Shown: positions 18,781-30,182, counted from the stretch's first letter. The stretch is 64,000 nt of DNA from Psychroserpens sp. (GCA_017643165.1 JAEPNY010000003.1:62001-126000), one strand, 5' to 3'. Translations and numbers: made by a program. Notes: a model not told the origin generated them from the sequence alone.

Positions 18781-19178
18781 CCTCAAAAGTAACGTACTTA
18801 GGTAACTTAAGAACAGAAAGCGTTCACACAAAATCAAACAATTCATTCATAACAGATGCACCTACAGACAATAATGGTAAGGGTGAAGCGTTCTCACCTA
18901 CAGATACTGTTGCTACAGGATTAGCGAGTTGTATGATAACTGTAATGGGTATTAAAGCACGTGATTTGGGTGTTGATATGACTGGAACGGTCGCGCATGT
19001 TACGAAGACTATGGCAAGTGATCCTAGGCGGATTTCTAAAATCGAGGTTGTTTTAGAGTTTCCTTTTGAAACGGATGCTAAAACAAAAAAGATTCTTGAG
19101 AATACGGCGAATACTTGTCCTGTACATTACAGTTTGCATCCTGATATCGAAAAAGATATCACGTTTAACTGGAAATAA
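18777..19178 (+). CDS. OsmC/Ohr family peroxide-detoxifying protein
   Basis: This 133-residue OsmC-family protein has the two family cysteines in context: ATGLASCMITVMGIKA near residue 47 and NTCPVHYSLHPDIEKDI near residue 113. Family members reduce organic hydroperoxides through the cysteine pair. The start overlaps the LysM gene by ATGA, so translation is probably coupled. Whether it belongs to the OsmC, Ohr or YhfA subfamily cannot be decided here. Confidence 0.88.
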   Translation: MTSKVTYLGNLRTESVHTKSNNSFITDAPTDNNGKGEAFSPTDTVATGLASCMITVMGIKARDLGVDMTGTVAHVTKTMASDPRRISKIEVVLEFPFETDAKTKKILENTANTCPVHYSLHPDIEKDITFNWK

Positions 19179-19720
19179 TGTATTCTAAATTAATTCTATT
19201 TCTTTTCATTGTCTTCGGAACATATAGTATTGAAGAAGAAACTATTGAATGGCGTCAAGATTATAAATTGCAATGGTCGGACTTTAAAGGTCCTGTCGAT
19301 GCAAATTCTGATGCGGTTGCAGTCACTGCTTCGGGTATAACATTTAGTTTCTCACTTAGACAAACGAATGATCGTTATGTTGGTTTTGAGTCGAATGCTG
19401 AAGCGCATTTTTATCCCAATAAATCTTGGTATATGAAAGAAAGCGGAAATGATCATGTTTTGGCTCATGAACAGTTACACTTTGATATTACAGAGTTGCA
19501 CGTACGTCAATTGCGTTATGATATAGCACAGTTGCGTGTATCGCAATCTATAAAGCAGGACCTACAAGAACTGCATAAAAAAGCCAATGAAAATTTGGCC
19601 AAGATGCAACATGCCTATGATACTCAAACTCAGAATTCTATAAATAAAGAACGACAAGCTGTGTGGGCGCAGTTCGTGAAAGATGAACTCCATAAATTTA
19701 GCGCTTATAGATCGCAATAA
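19178..19720 (+). CDS. DUF922-like putative secreted zinc protease
   Basis: This 180-residue protein has a hydrophobic N-terminal signal (MYSKLILFLFIVFGTYS), then LQWSDFKGP and a zinc-binding-like LAHEQLHFDITEL (about 105-117). The C-terminus is helical. The HExxHFD pattern matches the DUF922 family of predicted proteases, whose activity is unproven. Its ATG overlaps the TAA of the osmC-like gene (TAATG), which indicates coupled translation. Confidence 0.75.
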   Translation: MYSKLILFLFIVFGTYSIEEETIEWRQDYKLQWSDFKGPVDANSDAVAVTASGITFSFSLRQTNDRYVGFESNAEAHFYPNKSWYMKESGNDHVLAHEQLHFDITELHVRQLRYDIAQLRVSQSIKQDLQELHKKANENLAKMQHAYDTQTQNSINKERQAVWAQFVKDELHKFSAYRSQ

Positions 19721-19721
19721 T

Positions 19722-19946
19722 ATGATAGGGCCAGATAAAGAATTTTTAATTAAACTAGCACATACTAAAATGCCTTATGGTAAGTATGAAGGACGTTATT
19801 TAATTGATTTACCCGAGTATTATATCGTGTGGTATCATAATAAAGGATTTCCTTCAGGCAAATTAGGAGATATGCTTAAACAAGTATATGAGCTGAAGAT
19901 CAACGGATTGGAGTACTTAATAAAAGAGATAAGAAATCGGCATTAG
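19722..19946 (+). CDS. DUF3820 family small protein
   Basis: This 74-residue protein carries MPYGKYEGRYLIDLPEYYIVW and FPSGKLGDML, the hallmark of the DUF3820 family. The start at 19722 (MIGPDKEFLIKLAHTKMPYG) fits the family, and the longer frame would overlap the upstream gene. It is the last gene of the LysM operon. The biochemical function is unknown. Confidence 0.8.
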   Translation: MIGPDKEFLIKLAHTKMPYGKYEGRYLIDLPEYYIVWYHNKGFPSGKLGDMLKQVYELKINGLEYLIKEIRNRH

Positions 19947-20053
19947 GTATGCTAAACCATAAGTTAGACGTTATTTTCAGCGACTTCTGATGGCCCTAAT
20001 CAATGTTGATAATTAAACAGGCGTCAGATACAGAAATAACTATTTAAATTTTG

Positions 20054-20061
20054 TAAATTTG
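20054..20061 (+). promoter_or_regulatory. -7 box for pyrG
   Basis: TAAATTTG matches TAnnTTTG and lies 20 bases before the pyrG ATG. Confidence 0.5.
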
Positions 20062-20072
20062 CCTGCGTTTAA

Positions 20073-21725
<1,653 letters not shown>

Positions 21726-21730
21726 TATTG

Positions 21731-21758
21731 GATAGCTTTTTGATTAGATGAAGCTATC
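21731..21758. other. Intergenic hairpin between pyrG and yidC
   Basis: GATAGCTT (21731-21738) is the exact reverse complement of AAGCTATC (21751-21758), with a 12-base loop. No T-run follows, so it is more likely an RNA stability or processing element than a terminator. Confidence 0.35.
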
Positions 21759-21793
21759 ATACGCTAACCATTCGGAGAAATTAAATTACGAAT

Positions 21794-23701
21794 ATGGAAG
21801 AAAAGAAATTAGATATAAATTCAATTATTGGATTCATTTTGATCTTTGGGATTTTGTTGTACATGATGTACCAAAATGCTCCAACCCCTGAAGAAATTGC
21901 TGAGCAGGAAAAACAAGAGCAAATTGAAGCCGATAAAAAAGCAAAGGAGGCACAACAAGCAACCGACACTAAAGTTACAACTGCTGAAGACTATGCTTTA
22001 GGTGATACCTCTGATTCATTAAAAGTAGAGGCTTTAAAAAGTAAGTTAGGTTCGTTTGCCTATGCATCAACTTTACCTTCTGGTCAAGACAATGAAACAG
22101 ATTTGTCGACGGAGTTGTTCGATTTAAAATTTAGCAATAAAGGTGGTTTCTTATCTGAGGTGATTTTAAAATCGTTTGTAGATTATGATTCTATTCCTAT
22201 TGCTCTTATTCAAAATGGGAATGAAAGTTTTAATATCACATTCCCAACGGCCGATAATCGTATTCTCAATACCAAGGACCTTTATTTTGAGCCAAATATC
22301 TCAAAAAACGGAGATAATACTGTGGTTTCAATGCGATTAAAAGTTTCAGAGAGTCAGTATTTGGAATACCGCTATGAGTTAAAGCCTGATGACTATATGA
22401 TTGATTTTACCATTCGTTCTCAAGGACTTAGTGGTGTTGTCAATAGTTCTCAAGACATCAATTTAGAATGGGGTTTAAAGACGTATCGACATGATCAAAG
22501 TATTACATATGAAAATCGATACACACGATTAACTTATATGCATGAAGGTGATAAGATTGATAAATTGGCACAAATGACTGATGACGAAGAAGACATTCAA
22601 GATGTGCGATGGTTATCTTATAGACAACATTTCTTTAGCACAATTCTTGTCGCTAATGAACCAATTAAAAAAGCAACAATTACTTCTGTAGATCTTGTAC
22701 AAGATGAAGAAGTTGATACCGTGTTTACTAAATCATACAATTCTAAGTTACCGCTTACATTCACTAATGGTGAAGCTGATAATAACTTTAGTTTATATTT
22801 TGGCCCTACCGATAGTAAAGTTCTAAAGAATTATGAATATAGCTTAGATGAAAGTATACCATTTGGATGGGGTATCTTTGGTTGGATCAACAAGGCTATA
22901 TTTATTCCATTATTCGCGTTTTTAAGTTCGTTCTTGCCTTATGGTATTGCGATTATCGTGATGACTGTACTAATTAAGCTAATGATGTCTTTTGTGCAGT
23001 ATAAGCAGTTTTTATCACAAGCGAAATTACGTGTTCTTAAACCTGAGTTAGACGAAATTAGAGCAAAGTATAAGGACAATAAGATGAAGGCGCAACAAGA
23101 AACTATGGCACTTCAGAATAAAGCTGGAGCTAGTCCGTTAGCTGGTTGTTTGCCTGGTTTAATTCAGTTGCCAGTGTTTTATGCCTTATTCATGTTCTTC
23201 CCTACAGCATTTGATCTTCGTCAAAAGAGCTTCTTATGGGCAGATGATTTATCGTCATATGATGTTATCGCTGAATTACCGTTTAGTATTCCATTTTATG
23301 GTGATCACGTGAGTTTATTCCCAATTTTGGCCGCGATTGCAATATTTTTCTACATGAAAATGACAACAGGTCAACAAATGGCTTCACAGCCTACACAAGA
23401 AGGTATGCCTGATATGAGTAAGATGATGAAGTATATGATTTATTTCTCACCCTTATTAATGTTAGTATTCTTTAATCAGTATGCTTCAGGGTTAAGTTTG
23501 TATTATTTCATTTCGAATGTGATTAGTATTGGTATCATGCTCGTGATCAAGAATTATATCCTTGATGAAGAGAAAATTCATGCACAAATTCAAGAGAATA
23601 AAGCGAAGCCTAAAAAGCAAAATAAATTTCAGAAGAAAATGGCTGAAATGATGGAGCAGGCTGAGCAACAAAAGCAAATGCAACAGCGCCGTAAGCGATA
23701 A
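21794..23701 (+). CDS. yidC: Membrane protein insertase YidC
   Basis: YidC inserts and folds inner-membrane proteins with or without SecYEG. The 635-residue protein starts with one membrane segment (FILIFGILLYMMYQN). A large periplasmic beta-sandwich domain follows (about 75-350). The conserved core has several helices: YGIAIIVMTVLIKLMM, the cytoplasmic helical loop with PELDEIRAKYKDN, and GASPLAGCLPGLIQLPVF. The tail is basic. The length is usual for Bacteroidota. Confidence 0.96.
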   Translation: MEEKKLDINSIIGFILIFGILLYMMYQNAPTPEEIAEQEKQEQIEADKKAKEAQQATDTKVTTAEDYALGDTSDSLKVEALKSKLGSFAYASTLPSGQDNETDLSTELFDLKFSNKGGFLSEVILKSFVDYDSIPIALIQNGNESFNITFPTADNRILNTKDLYFEPNISKNGDNTVVSMRLKVSESQYLEYRYELKPDDYMIDFTIRSQGLSGVVNSSQDINLEWGLKTYRHDQSITYENRYTRLTYMHEGDKIDKLAQMTDDEEDIQDVRWLSYRQHFFSTILVANEPIKKATITSVDLVQDEEVDTVFTKSYNSKLPLTFTNGEADNNFSLYFGPTDSKVLKNYEYSLDESIPFGWGIFGWINKAIFIPLFAFLSSFLPYGIAIIVMTVLIKLMMSFVQYKQFLSQAKLRVLKPELDEIRAKYKDNKMKAQQETMALQNKAGASPLAGCLPGLIQLPVFYALFMFFPTAFDLRQKSFLWADDLSSYDVIAELPFSIPFYGDHVSLFPILAAIAIFFYMKMTTGQQMASQPTQEGMPDMSKMMKYMIYFSPLLMLVFFNQYASGLSLYYFISNVISIGIMLVIKNYILDEEKIHAQIQENKAKPKKQNKFQKKMAEMMEQAEQQKQMQQRRKR

Positions 23702-23724
23702 GCATTATAGTTAAGAATCTAAAG

Positions 23725-23755
23725 AAGCTCTCATGTATTGAGGGCTTTTTTTATT
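23725..23755 (+). terminator. Intrinsic terminator of yidC
   Basis: The stem AAGCTCTCA (23725-23733) pairs with TGAGGGCTT (23739-23747), with one G-T pair and a 5-base loop. It is followed by a run of T. Confidence 0.85.
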
Positions 23756-23911
23756 TAATGGTCCATCTAATTACAGCTTCATATTATATAAATCTGATAT
23801 GTTTAAAGCAATCATATGACCCTATTATATGTTTATTTAATACAATACTTAGTTTGAAAGTAACCTTTACTTATCCTATTACTTCAGTTTTGGGTTGTAG
23901 CCTTAAAAACA

Positions 23912-23942
23912 AAGAGCCCCTAGACTTGGTCTAGGAGCTCTT
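23912..23942 (-). terminator. Intrinsic terminator of the FAS1 lipoprotein gene
   Basis: A 13-bp stem with one mismatch (23912-23924 with 23930-23942) has a 5-base loop. On the reverse strand it is followed by TTTGTTTTT. Confidence 0.85.
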
Positions 23943-24014
23943 CCGTCAAACATTCATTCTGTTTAATTGATGCTATTAATCAATTTTTCGAATGAAAATA
24001 AATTAAGAACGTTC

Positions 24015-25460
24015 TTATTCGTCTGCCGGTAGCATCACTTTGTTTAGTACATGAATAACTCCATTTCCAGCTTGTACATCAACAGCAACAATTCCTATAT
24101 CAGCATTTCCTGCAGCATCGGTAACGTCAGCAATGTTGTCTCCAGTTCCTGGTAAGTTGATAGTGATATTTTGTCCGTTTAACATTCCTGGAGAAACACC
24201 ATCTGTTAAGTTACCAGATACAATGTTTGCTTCAGAAATAACGTGGTGTAATAATACTTGAGTTAATACTGGCTCGTCTGGAACGGCAGCTAATGCTGCA
24301 AATGCATCGTTTGTTGGAGCAAATACAGTAAAGTTTGGATTAATTCCATCCATGTTCATTCCTTCAGTTCTTGAAAGAATTCCAGCGAAATCAGTATTTG
24401 GTGTTAAATCTGTTAACGCGGCTACTAATGTTGAAAAATTTGGATCTGCTAAAGCAAATGTTACTACGGTTGGGATATTGATTACTGCGTTGATAGCATG
24501 TACAATTCCATTAGTTCCAACAACGTCAGCTACAACCACAGTAGCAACACCATTGAATACGACACCGTCAGAAGTGTTAAAGTAGATGCTCACATTTGTT
24601 GCGTTATCTGCTGCATCATTTGGTCCAGCTGCTAATGTATTGTTATATCCAGCACCAGCAGTTAATAAATCGTTAGCGAGGATGTTAGATCCTAAAACGT
24701 GGTTTAATAATACATTAGTTAATACATCATTAGGAATATCACCTAATGAAGCACCATCTAAAAATGCAGTGAATGCATCGTTGGTAGGAGCTAAAACAGT
24801 AAATGTTCCTGCGCCACTTAAAGTTCCGATTAGGTCCGTGTCAGGATCTTCGTCAGCCGCAGATAATGCAGCTACTAAGCTAGAAAATGCTGGATTTGCT
24901 AATGCGTGATCTACAACAGTTGGTAATCCGATCACACCATCTATAATATGAACAGTTCCGTTAGAAGCTTCTACATCTGCTCCTCCTGTAACCACATTTG
25001 CTACACCGTTAAATGATACACCACCTGTAGTATCAAAATAGATGCTTAAGTTTTGTCCAGCAGCACCAGCCGCTAAAGTTCTTTCATATCCAGACCCTAA
25101 TCCAACTAAAGTACTTGATGTGATGTTTCCAGAAATAACGTGATTTCTTAAAACTTGTTCTAAAACGTCTGTTGGGATGTCACTTAATTCATCATCCCCT
25201 AAGAATGCGTCAAAAGCGTCGTTAGTCGGCGCTAATACTGTAAATGGTCCAGGACCGCTTAACACTGTTGCAAGATCTCCATCTGCAGCAAGGATTGCTT
25301 GTACTAAGCTACTTAAATTTGGGTTCGAGCTCGCTAATTCCACAATATTTTGTGGCGTTGGAACTACAATGTTATTATCGTCATCATCACTACAAGCTTG
25401 AAAAGCAAATACGAATAAAAATAACGGTAACAATCTTAATGTTTTTGAAATAATTTTCAT
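24015..25460 (-). CDS. Lipoprotein with three fasciclin (FAS1) domains
   Basis: This 481-residue lipoprotein starts at the Met at 25460 (MKIISKTLRLLPLFLFVFAFQAC), with lipobox AFQAC and a DDDDNN export-type acidic stretch. Three FAS1 adhesion domains follow, at about 30-165, 170-325 and 328-480. Each has the FTVLAPTNDAF or FTVFAPTNDAF core and an NHV or HHVI motif. It is probably surface-exposed and involved in cell-cell or matrix adhesion. The third domain carries a short insertion (RTEGMNMDGINP). Ten residues of a longer frame upstream are not used because the chosen start gives a standard signal peptide. Confidence 0.9.
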   Translation of the reverse strand: MKIISKTLRLLPLFLFVFAFQACSDDDDNNIVVPTPQNIVELASSNPNLSSLVQAILAADGDLATVLSGPGPFTVLAPTNDAFDAFLGDDELSDIPTDVLEQVLRNHVISGNITSSTLVGLGSGYERTLAAGAAGQNLSIYFDTTGGVSFNGVANVVTGGADVEASNGTVHIIDGVIGLPTVVDHALANPAFSSLVAALSAADEDPDTDLIGTLSGAGTFTVLAPTNDAFTAFLDGASLGDIPNDVLTNVLLNHVLGSNILANDLLTAGAGYNNTLAAGPNDAADNATNVSIYFNTSDGVVFNGVATVVVADVVGTNGIVHAINAVINIPTVVTFALADPNFSTLVAALTDLTPNTDFAGILSRTEGMNMDGINPNFTVFAPTNDAFAALAAVPDEPVLTQVLLHHVISEANIVSGNLTDGVSPGMLNGQNITINLPGTGDNIADVTDAAGNADIGIVAVDVQAGNGVIHVLNKVMLPADE

Positions 25461-25516
25461 TTTTTTGAGTTTTTGTTTGTTGTTCAACATTATTAATAAT
25501 GAGTTATTCTGTTTAA

Positions 25517-25524
25517 CAAATTTA
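25517..25524 (-). promoter_or_regulatory. -7 box for the FAS1 lipoprotein gene
   Basis: The reverse strand reads TAAATTTG, about 56 bases upstream of the start at 25460. Confidence 0.45.
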
Positions 25525-25546
25525 TAAAATGATTAAACAAAATATT

Positions 25547-26251
25547 ATGAAGCCCTATTTTTTTATATATATTTTAACAGTTCTATCTTTAAGTATTGAC
25601 GCTCAAAATACTGTCAATCAGTTTGATAGTAATGGAAAACGTCATGGCGTTTGGCGTAAGTACTTTAACAATACAGATCAATTGCGATATGAAGGGCAGT
25701 TTGATCATGGCAAGGAGATAGGCGAATTTAGGTTCTATACCTTAAACAGAGGTAAAAGCGTATTGAGTGCGGTCAAACAATTTAACCCAGATAATGATCT
25801 AGCTTCGGTAAGATTTTTATCGTCAACTGGTAAGTTGATTAGTGAAGGGCAAATGAATGGGAAACTATATATTGGCAAATGGGTCTATTATCACAATAAA
25901 ACTTCTGGTGTACTTTCAATAGAGTATTATAATGACAATGGCCAATTAGATGGAGAAGTCGTCGTCTATTACCCAAATGGCAAGGAAGCGGAGCGCGCCA
26001 ATTATCGTGATGGCAATCTAGAAGGTAGTTCAACATGGTATGCAGAGAATGGCAAGGTATTAAAAGAATTCTTATATAAGAATGACGCACTAAATGGTCC
26101 AGCGACTTATTATGATGCAGATGGAAATATTGCCTCCGAAGGCGTTTATCGTAATGATCTGAAACACGGTATTTGGAATTACTATGAAAACGGTAAGTTG
26201 GTCAAATCAAAGGATCATACTAAGCGCAGTAAAAACCCGAAAAAACAATAA
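25547..26251 (+). CDS. YwqK/MORN-like repeat secreted protein
   Basis: This 234-residue protein has a signal peptide (MKPYFFIYILTVLSLSIDAQ) followed by about seven MORN-like units of the YwqK type. Examples are GKRHGVWRKYF, GKEIGEFRFY, GQLDGEVVVYYPNGK, GNLEGSSTWYAENGK, DALNGPATYYDADGN and DLKHGIWNYYENGK. Databases often call such proteins YwqK-family antitoxins, but no toxin partner is present. A structural or surface role is more likely. The start at 25547 gives a cleaner signal peptide than the Met six codons upstream. Confidence 0.8.
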   Translation: MKPYFFIYILTVLSLSIDAQNTVNQFDSNGKRHGVWRKYFNNTDQLRYEGQFDHGKEIGEFRFYTLNRGKSVLSAVKQFNPDNDLASVRFLSSTGKLISEGQMNGKLYIGKWVYYHNKTSGVLSIEYYNDNGQLDGEVVVYYPNGKEAERANYRDGNLEGSSTWYAENGKVLKEFLYKNDALNGPATYYDADGNIASEGVYRNDLKHGIWNYYENGKLVKSKDHTKRSKNPKKQ

Positions 26252-26317
26252 GTTTCTTCAATAGATACTATTAGTATTTCTAATCGTTGTTCAGATTTTT
26301 TTCCTAATTAAATTTCT

Positions 26318-26325
26318 TAATTTTG
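26318..26325 (+). promoter_or_regulatory. -7 box immediately before mnmA
   Basis: TAATTTTG is a perfect TAnnTTTG box ending 4 bases before the mnmA ATG, so the transcript should have little or no leader. Confidence 0.55.
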
Positions 26326-26329
26326 CGGC

Positions 26330-27517
26330 ATGAAAAGAGTGATTGTCGGACTTTCTGGTGGCGTTGATTCCAGTGTTGCTGCATACCTTTTAAAAGAACA
26401 AGGTTATGAGGTTATAGGCCTATTTATGAAAAATTGGCATGACGACTCTGTAACCATTTCTGACGAATGCCCTTGGCTAGACGATAGCAATGATGCAATG
26501 TTAGTGGCAGATAAGCTGGGTATTCCTTTTCAAACGGTAGATCTAAGCGAACAGTACAAAGAGCGCATAGTAGATTATATGTTTGATGAATATCAAAAAG
26601 GGCGAACACCTAATCCTGACGTGCTTTGTAATCGTGAAATTAAGTTTGATGTGTTTATGAAAATCGCATTAGATCTTGGCGCTGAATACGTTGCTACTGG
26701 ACATTATTGCCGCAAAGGAAGTTTTGAAAAAGACGGCAGCACTATTTATCAATTAATGGCGGGTGTTGACAATAATAAGGATCAGTCTTACTTTTTGTGT
26801 CAGTTATCGCAGGAACAATTATCCAAAGCATTATTTCCAATTGGAGAACTAACGAAGCCACAAGTTCGTGAGATTGCGACGAAACTTGATCTTGTAACGG
26901 CCGACAAAAAAGACTCACAAGGCTTATGTTTTATAGGAAAAGTGCGTCTACCAGAGTTTCTTCAGCAAAAATTGAAACCAAAAGAAGGTGTCATCGTTGA
27001 GATTCCGAAAGAAACCGAATTATATGATGTACAACAACCTGAGTTTACTTCAAAAATAGAAGAATTATCATTCCTAACGCAGCAAGTGAATTATGCAATA
27101 ACAGATGGCAAAATTGTTGGAAAGCATCAGGGAGCACATTATTTTACAAAAGGACAACGAAAGGGCCTAGCTGTTGGTGGAACGGTAGAGCCATTGTTTG
27201 TAATTGATACTGATGTTGAAGAAAATATCATTTATACTGGTCAAGGAAAACAACATCCAGGATTACTAAAAAAAGCTCTTTTTGTTTCAAATGACGAATT
27301 ACATTGGGTTAGAGAGGATCTAGAATTGGCAGTCGATGAAACTATGACTGTTAAAGCGCGTATTCGTTATCGTCAACCACTTGAAACTGCTACACTTTAC
27401 AAAGTAGATTCAGGACTTTATGTTGAATTTGAAAATCTTCAATCAGCCATAACAGAAGGACAGTTCGTAGCATGGTATTTGAATGACGAATTAGTAGGTT
27501 CGGGTGTAATTTCTTAA
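26330..27517 (+). CDS. mnmA: tRNA-specific 2-thiouridylase MnmA
   Basis: MnmA puts sulfur on U34 of tRNA-Lys, tRNA-Glu and tRNA-Gln. The 395-residue protein has the PP-loop [15 protein letters not shown] at residue 8, a CNREIKF motif with catalytic Cys near residue 102, and GHYCR. The second catalytic Cys is in [11 protein letters not shown] near residue 201. The C-terminal beta-barrel ends at VGSGVIS. The ATG at 26330 starts exactly at the family N-terminus ([11 protein letters not shown]). Confidence 0.96.
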   Translation: MKRVIVGLSGGVDSSVAAYLLKEQGYEVIGLFMKNWHDDSVTISDECPWLDDSNDAMLVADKLGIPFQTVDLSEQYKERIVDYMFDEYQKGRTPNPDVLCNREIKFDVFMKIALDLGAEYVATGHYCRKGSFEKDGSTIYQLMAGVDNNKDQSYFLCQLSQEQLSKALFPIGELTKPQVREIATKLDLVTADKKDSQGLCFIGKVRLPEFLQQKLKPKEGVIVEIPKETELYDVQQPEFTSKIEELSFLTQQVNYAITDGKIVGKHQGAHYFTKGQRKGLAVGGTVEPLFVIDTDVEENIIYTGQGKQHPGLLKKALFVSNDELHWVREDLELAVDETMTVKARIRYRQPLETATLYKVDSGLYVEFENLQSAITEGQFVAWYLNDELVGSGVIS

Positions 27518-27586
27518 ATTGCAAGAAAGAAAACCTAAAATACGATTCTGAATCAATCCTAATTTATTATCGTAAAACAGAACGCT

Positions 27587-29194
27587 ATGAAAAAAATCCT
27601 ACTCATCTGCTTTATGCTTTTACAATATGTTGCCATGGCGCAACAGGACGCTTGGGTGTATTTTAATGCCAAAGAAAATGTAGCAGCATCTATCGCTAAT
27701 CCAATCTCAATTTTGACACAACAAGCTATTGATCGAAAAAATGCTCATGGTGTAGTCATTGACGAAAGAGATGTTCCTGTCAACGAAACCTATATTTCTG
27801 CGCTTAAAGCTCCAGGAACTGGTGTAACTGTGCTCGCCAAATCAAAATGGTTCAATGCCGTTTATGTTAGAGGTTCTGAAATGGATATTAATAACCTTGT
27901 AACAAACTTTACGTTTGTAGAGTCTGTTCAATTCGCAGATGACAGTTTAAATCCTTCCGGGCGTTTCGAGCAAGTAAATGATAAATTCGAAATTGAAAGT
28001 ACAGAAGTGATTTTCAACTATGGGAGCGCTCTGAATCAAATTGAAATGATTAATGTTGATGCGTTGCACGCACAAGACTATACTGGCGAAGGAATTATTA
28101 TTGCTGTATTGGATTCTGGATTCAATAATGTAGATACAATGGGTGCCTTTCAACGGTTAAGAGATAACGGTGATCTTTTAGATGGTTACGATTTTGTTGA
28201 TCGCGTTGAAGATGTGTATACTTTTACCGGGAATGATCATGGAACTAGAGTATTGAGTAATATGGCTGGATTTATACAAGATCAATATGTCGGAACTGCG
28301 CCTGATGCATCCTATTACTTATTTAGAACGGAAGATGTATTTACAGAAACACCTGTTGAAGAAGCCTACTGGGTAGAAGCTGCTGAACGTTCAGATAGTT
28401 TAGGTGTACACATTATTAATAGCTCATTAGGATATAAAACCTATCAAAATCCAAATTATAGTTACACTGATAATGACCTTAATGGACAAACTGCTTTTAT
28501 TACTAGAGGCGCTAATATCGCCAATGAAAAAGGAATTATCGTTGTTACGTCTGCTGGAAATTCTGGTGCAAGTGGTGTTGGTGCGCCAGCCGACGCTGCT
28601 GGTGTCATGAGTATTGGTGCTGTAGACGCTGATGGAAATTACGTGTCTTTTAGTTCGCAAGGAAGTGCAATTCAACCTACTCAAAAACCAGATGTGGTAG
28701 CACGAGGAGGATTATCCTTTGTGATTAATAGTAATAATGTCATCGTTAATAATAATGGAACCTCATTTAGTTCTCCAACGATGGCTGGTGGTATTGCCTC
28801 GTTATGGCAAGCACTTCCTGATTTTGATCATGAGGAAATCAAATCCTTTGTAAGGATGTCATCATCACAATATACCACGCCAGATTTCTTTTTAGGATAT
28901 GGTATTCCAAACCTCCAAGTTGCTTTGGATATTGGTTTATCGCTCCAGGAAGAGGAATTTTCTGAATTTAATGTATTTCCTAATCCGGTGACAGATATTC
29001 TTACCATACAAGTGCCTAATTTCAATACTTTAACGAACTTAAAGATTTATGACGTCTTGGGTAAATTGGTTCTCGATCAAAACCTCAATGATGCTTCCAA
29101 TACACTCGATGTAGGGTTTATGGCACCAGGAATGTATATTATGAGATTTGAATCTGGAAATGCTTCTAAAACTTATAAACTTATTAAATCTTAA
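27587..29194 (+). CDS. Subtilisin-like (S8) protease with T9SS sorting domain
   Basis: This 535-residue secreted serine protease has a signal peptide (to MAQ, residue 19) and a propeptide-like region (about 20-150). The S8 triad is Asp in IAVLDSGFNN (about 173), His in NDHGTRVL (about 221) and Ser in NGTSFSSPTMAGG (about 394). A type A T9SS C-terminal domain follows from about 460 (VFPNPVTDILTI, DVLGKLV, APGMYIMRF, YKLIKS). It should be exported through the outer membrane by the type IX system and anchored or released there. The next gene begins at its stop codon. Confidence 0.93.
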   Translation: MKKILLICFMLLQYVAMAQQDAWVYFNAKENVAASIANPISILTQQAIDRKNAHGVVIDERDVPVNETYISALKAPGTGVTVLAKSKWFNAVYVRGSEMDINNLVTNFTFVESVQFADDSLNPSGRFEQVNDKFEIESTEVIFNYGSALNQIEMINVDALHAQDYTGEGIIIAVLDSGFNNVDTMGAFQRLRDNGDLLDGYDFVDRVEDVYTFTGNDHGTRVLSNMAGFIQDQYVGTAPDASYYLFRTEDVFTETPVEEAYWVEAAERSDSLGVHIINSSLGYKTYQNPNYSYTDNDLNGQTAFITRGANIANEKGIIVVTSAGNSGASGVGAPADAAGVMSIGAVDADGNYVSFSSQGSAIQPTQKPDVVARGGLSFVINSNNVIVNNNGTSFSSPTMAGGIASLWQALPDFDHEEIKSFVRMSSSQYTTPDFFLGYGIPNLQVALDIGLSLQEEEFSEFNVFPNPVTDILTIQVPNFNTLTNLKIYDVLGKLVLDQNLNDASNTLDVGFMAPGMYIMRFESGNASKTYKLIKS

Positions 29195-30141
29195 TGGCTA
29201 ATAGAATAACCGAACTCTTCAATATCGAATATCCAATAATTCAAGCTGGGATGATTTGGAATAGTGGTTGGAGATTGGCATCGGCAGCAAGTAATGCAGG
29301 TGCATTAGGTCTAATTGGTGCAGGCTCTATGTATCCAGATGTCCTGAGAGAACATATTCAAAAATGTAAAAAAGCTACAGACAAACCATTTGGTGTAAAT
29401 GTTCCAATGCTATATCCAAATATAGAAGAGATCATGAACATTATTGTGGAAGAAGAAGTCAAAATCGTATTTACCTCAGCAGGAAATCCAAAAACTTGGA
29501 CAACTTGGTTAAAAGAACGCGGAATTACAGTGGTTCATGTTGTGAGCAGTGTAAAGTTTGCTTTAAAAGCACAAGAAGCGGGTGTCGATGCTGTCGTGGC
29601 TGAAGGATTTGAAGCAGGAGGACATAATGGACGTGAAGAAACAACCACGCTTACCTTAATCCCAATGGTTAAAGAACAATTGGATGTTCCATTAATTGCC
29701 GCTGGTGGTATTGCTACTGGTGAAATCATGTTATCCGTTATGATTTTGGGCGCAGATGCTGTTCAAGTTGGAAGTCGATTTGTCGCGAGTGAAGAATCCT
29801 CTGCGCATGAAGCATTTAAACGCGTAGTAGTAGACGCCAAAGAAGGGGATACGCAATTGACTTTAAAAGAATTAGCACCTGTACGATTAATCAAAAATAA
29901 GTTCTTTAATGAAGTTCAGGAGTTATATAAAACAGGACCATCAGTAGAAGAACTTAAAAGTTTGCTGGGAAGAGCTAGAGCCAAACGTGGTATGTTTGAA
30001 GGTGATCTTGAGGATGGCGAATTGGAAATTGGACAGATCGCAGGTTTGATACATGATATTAAGCCAGCAGCTCAGATTATCGCTGATCTGATTTCAGAAT
30101 TTAAACAAGCCAAATCAAAAGTTTCTGACATTACATTTTAA
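29194..30141 (+). CDS. Nitronate monooxygenase / 2-nitropropane dioxygenase family enzyme
   Basis: This 315-residue FMN-dependent TIM-barrel enzyme belongs to the NMO family, which oxidises toxic nitronates to carbonyl compounds and nitrite. Visible family segments are YPIIQAGMIWNSG, FGVNVPML, the active-site EGFEAGGHNGREE with its His, and the phosphate-binding AAGGIATGEI and GADAVQVGSRF. Some members of this family are FabK enoyl-ACP reductases, so the substrate is uncertain. The ATG overlaps the stop of the protease gene (TAATG). Confidence 0.85.
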   Translation: MANRITELFNIEYPIIQAGMIWNSGWRLASAASNAGALGLIGAGSMYPDVLREHIQKCKKATDKPFGVNVPMLYPNIEEIMNIIVEEEVKIVFTSAGNPKTWTTWLKERGITVVHVVSSVKFALKAQEAGVDAVVAEGFEAGGHNGREETTTLTLIPMVKEQLDVPLIAAGGIATGEIMLSVMILGADAVQVGSRFVASEESSAHEAFKRVVVDAKEGDTQLTLKELAPVRLIKNKFFNEVQELYKTGPSVEELKSLLGRARAKRGMFEGDLEDGELEIGQIAGLIHDIKPAAQIIADLISEFKQAKSKVSDITF

Positions 30142-30182
30142 ATATTCTATATTTAGGCTGTTTTTTATAAGCCTTATCTAAA

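Larger units (their letters stand above)
23702..24014. other. Gene-free stretch with two terminators
   Basis: This stretch of 313 bases lies between the convergent yidC and FAS1 lipoprotein genes. It contains the yidC terminator (23725-23755) and the terminator of the FAS1 gene (23912-23942). The bases between them are very AT-rich, and I see no gene, tRNA or repeat in them. Confidence 0.7.

Noticed and set aside
24352-25453. Several forward open frames opposite the FAS1 lipoprotein
   Set aside because: They are antisense to a strongly conserved three-domain gene, show biased Ala/Ser/Thr composition from the complement of its codons, and have no promoter or family motif.
25547-26251. YwqK-type toxin-antitoxin antitoxin
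   Set aside because: The protein has a signal peptide and no toxin partner; MORN-like repeats alone do not support a toxin-antitoxin role.
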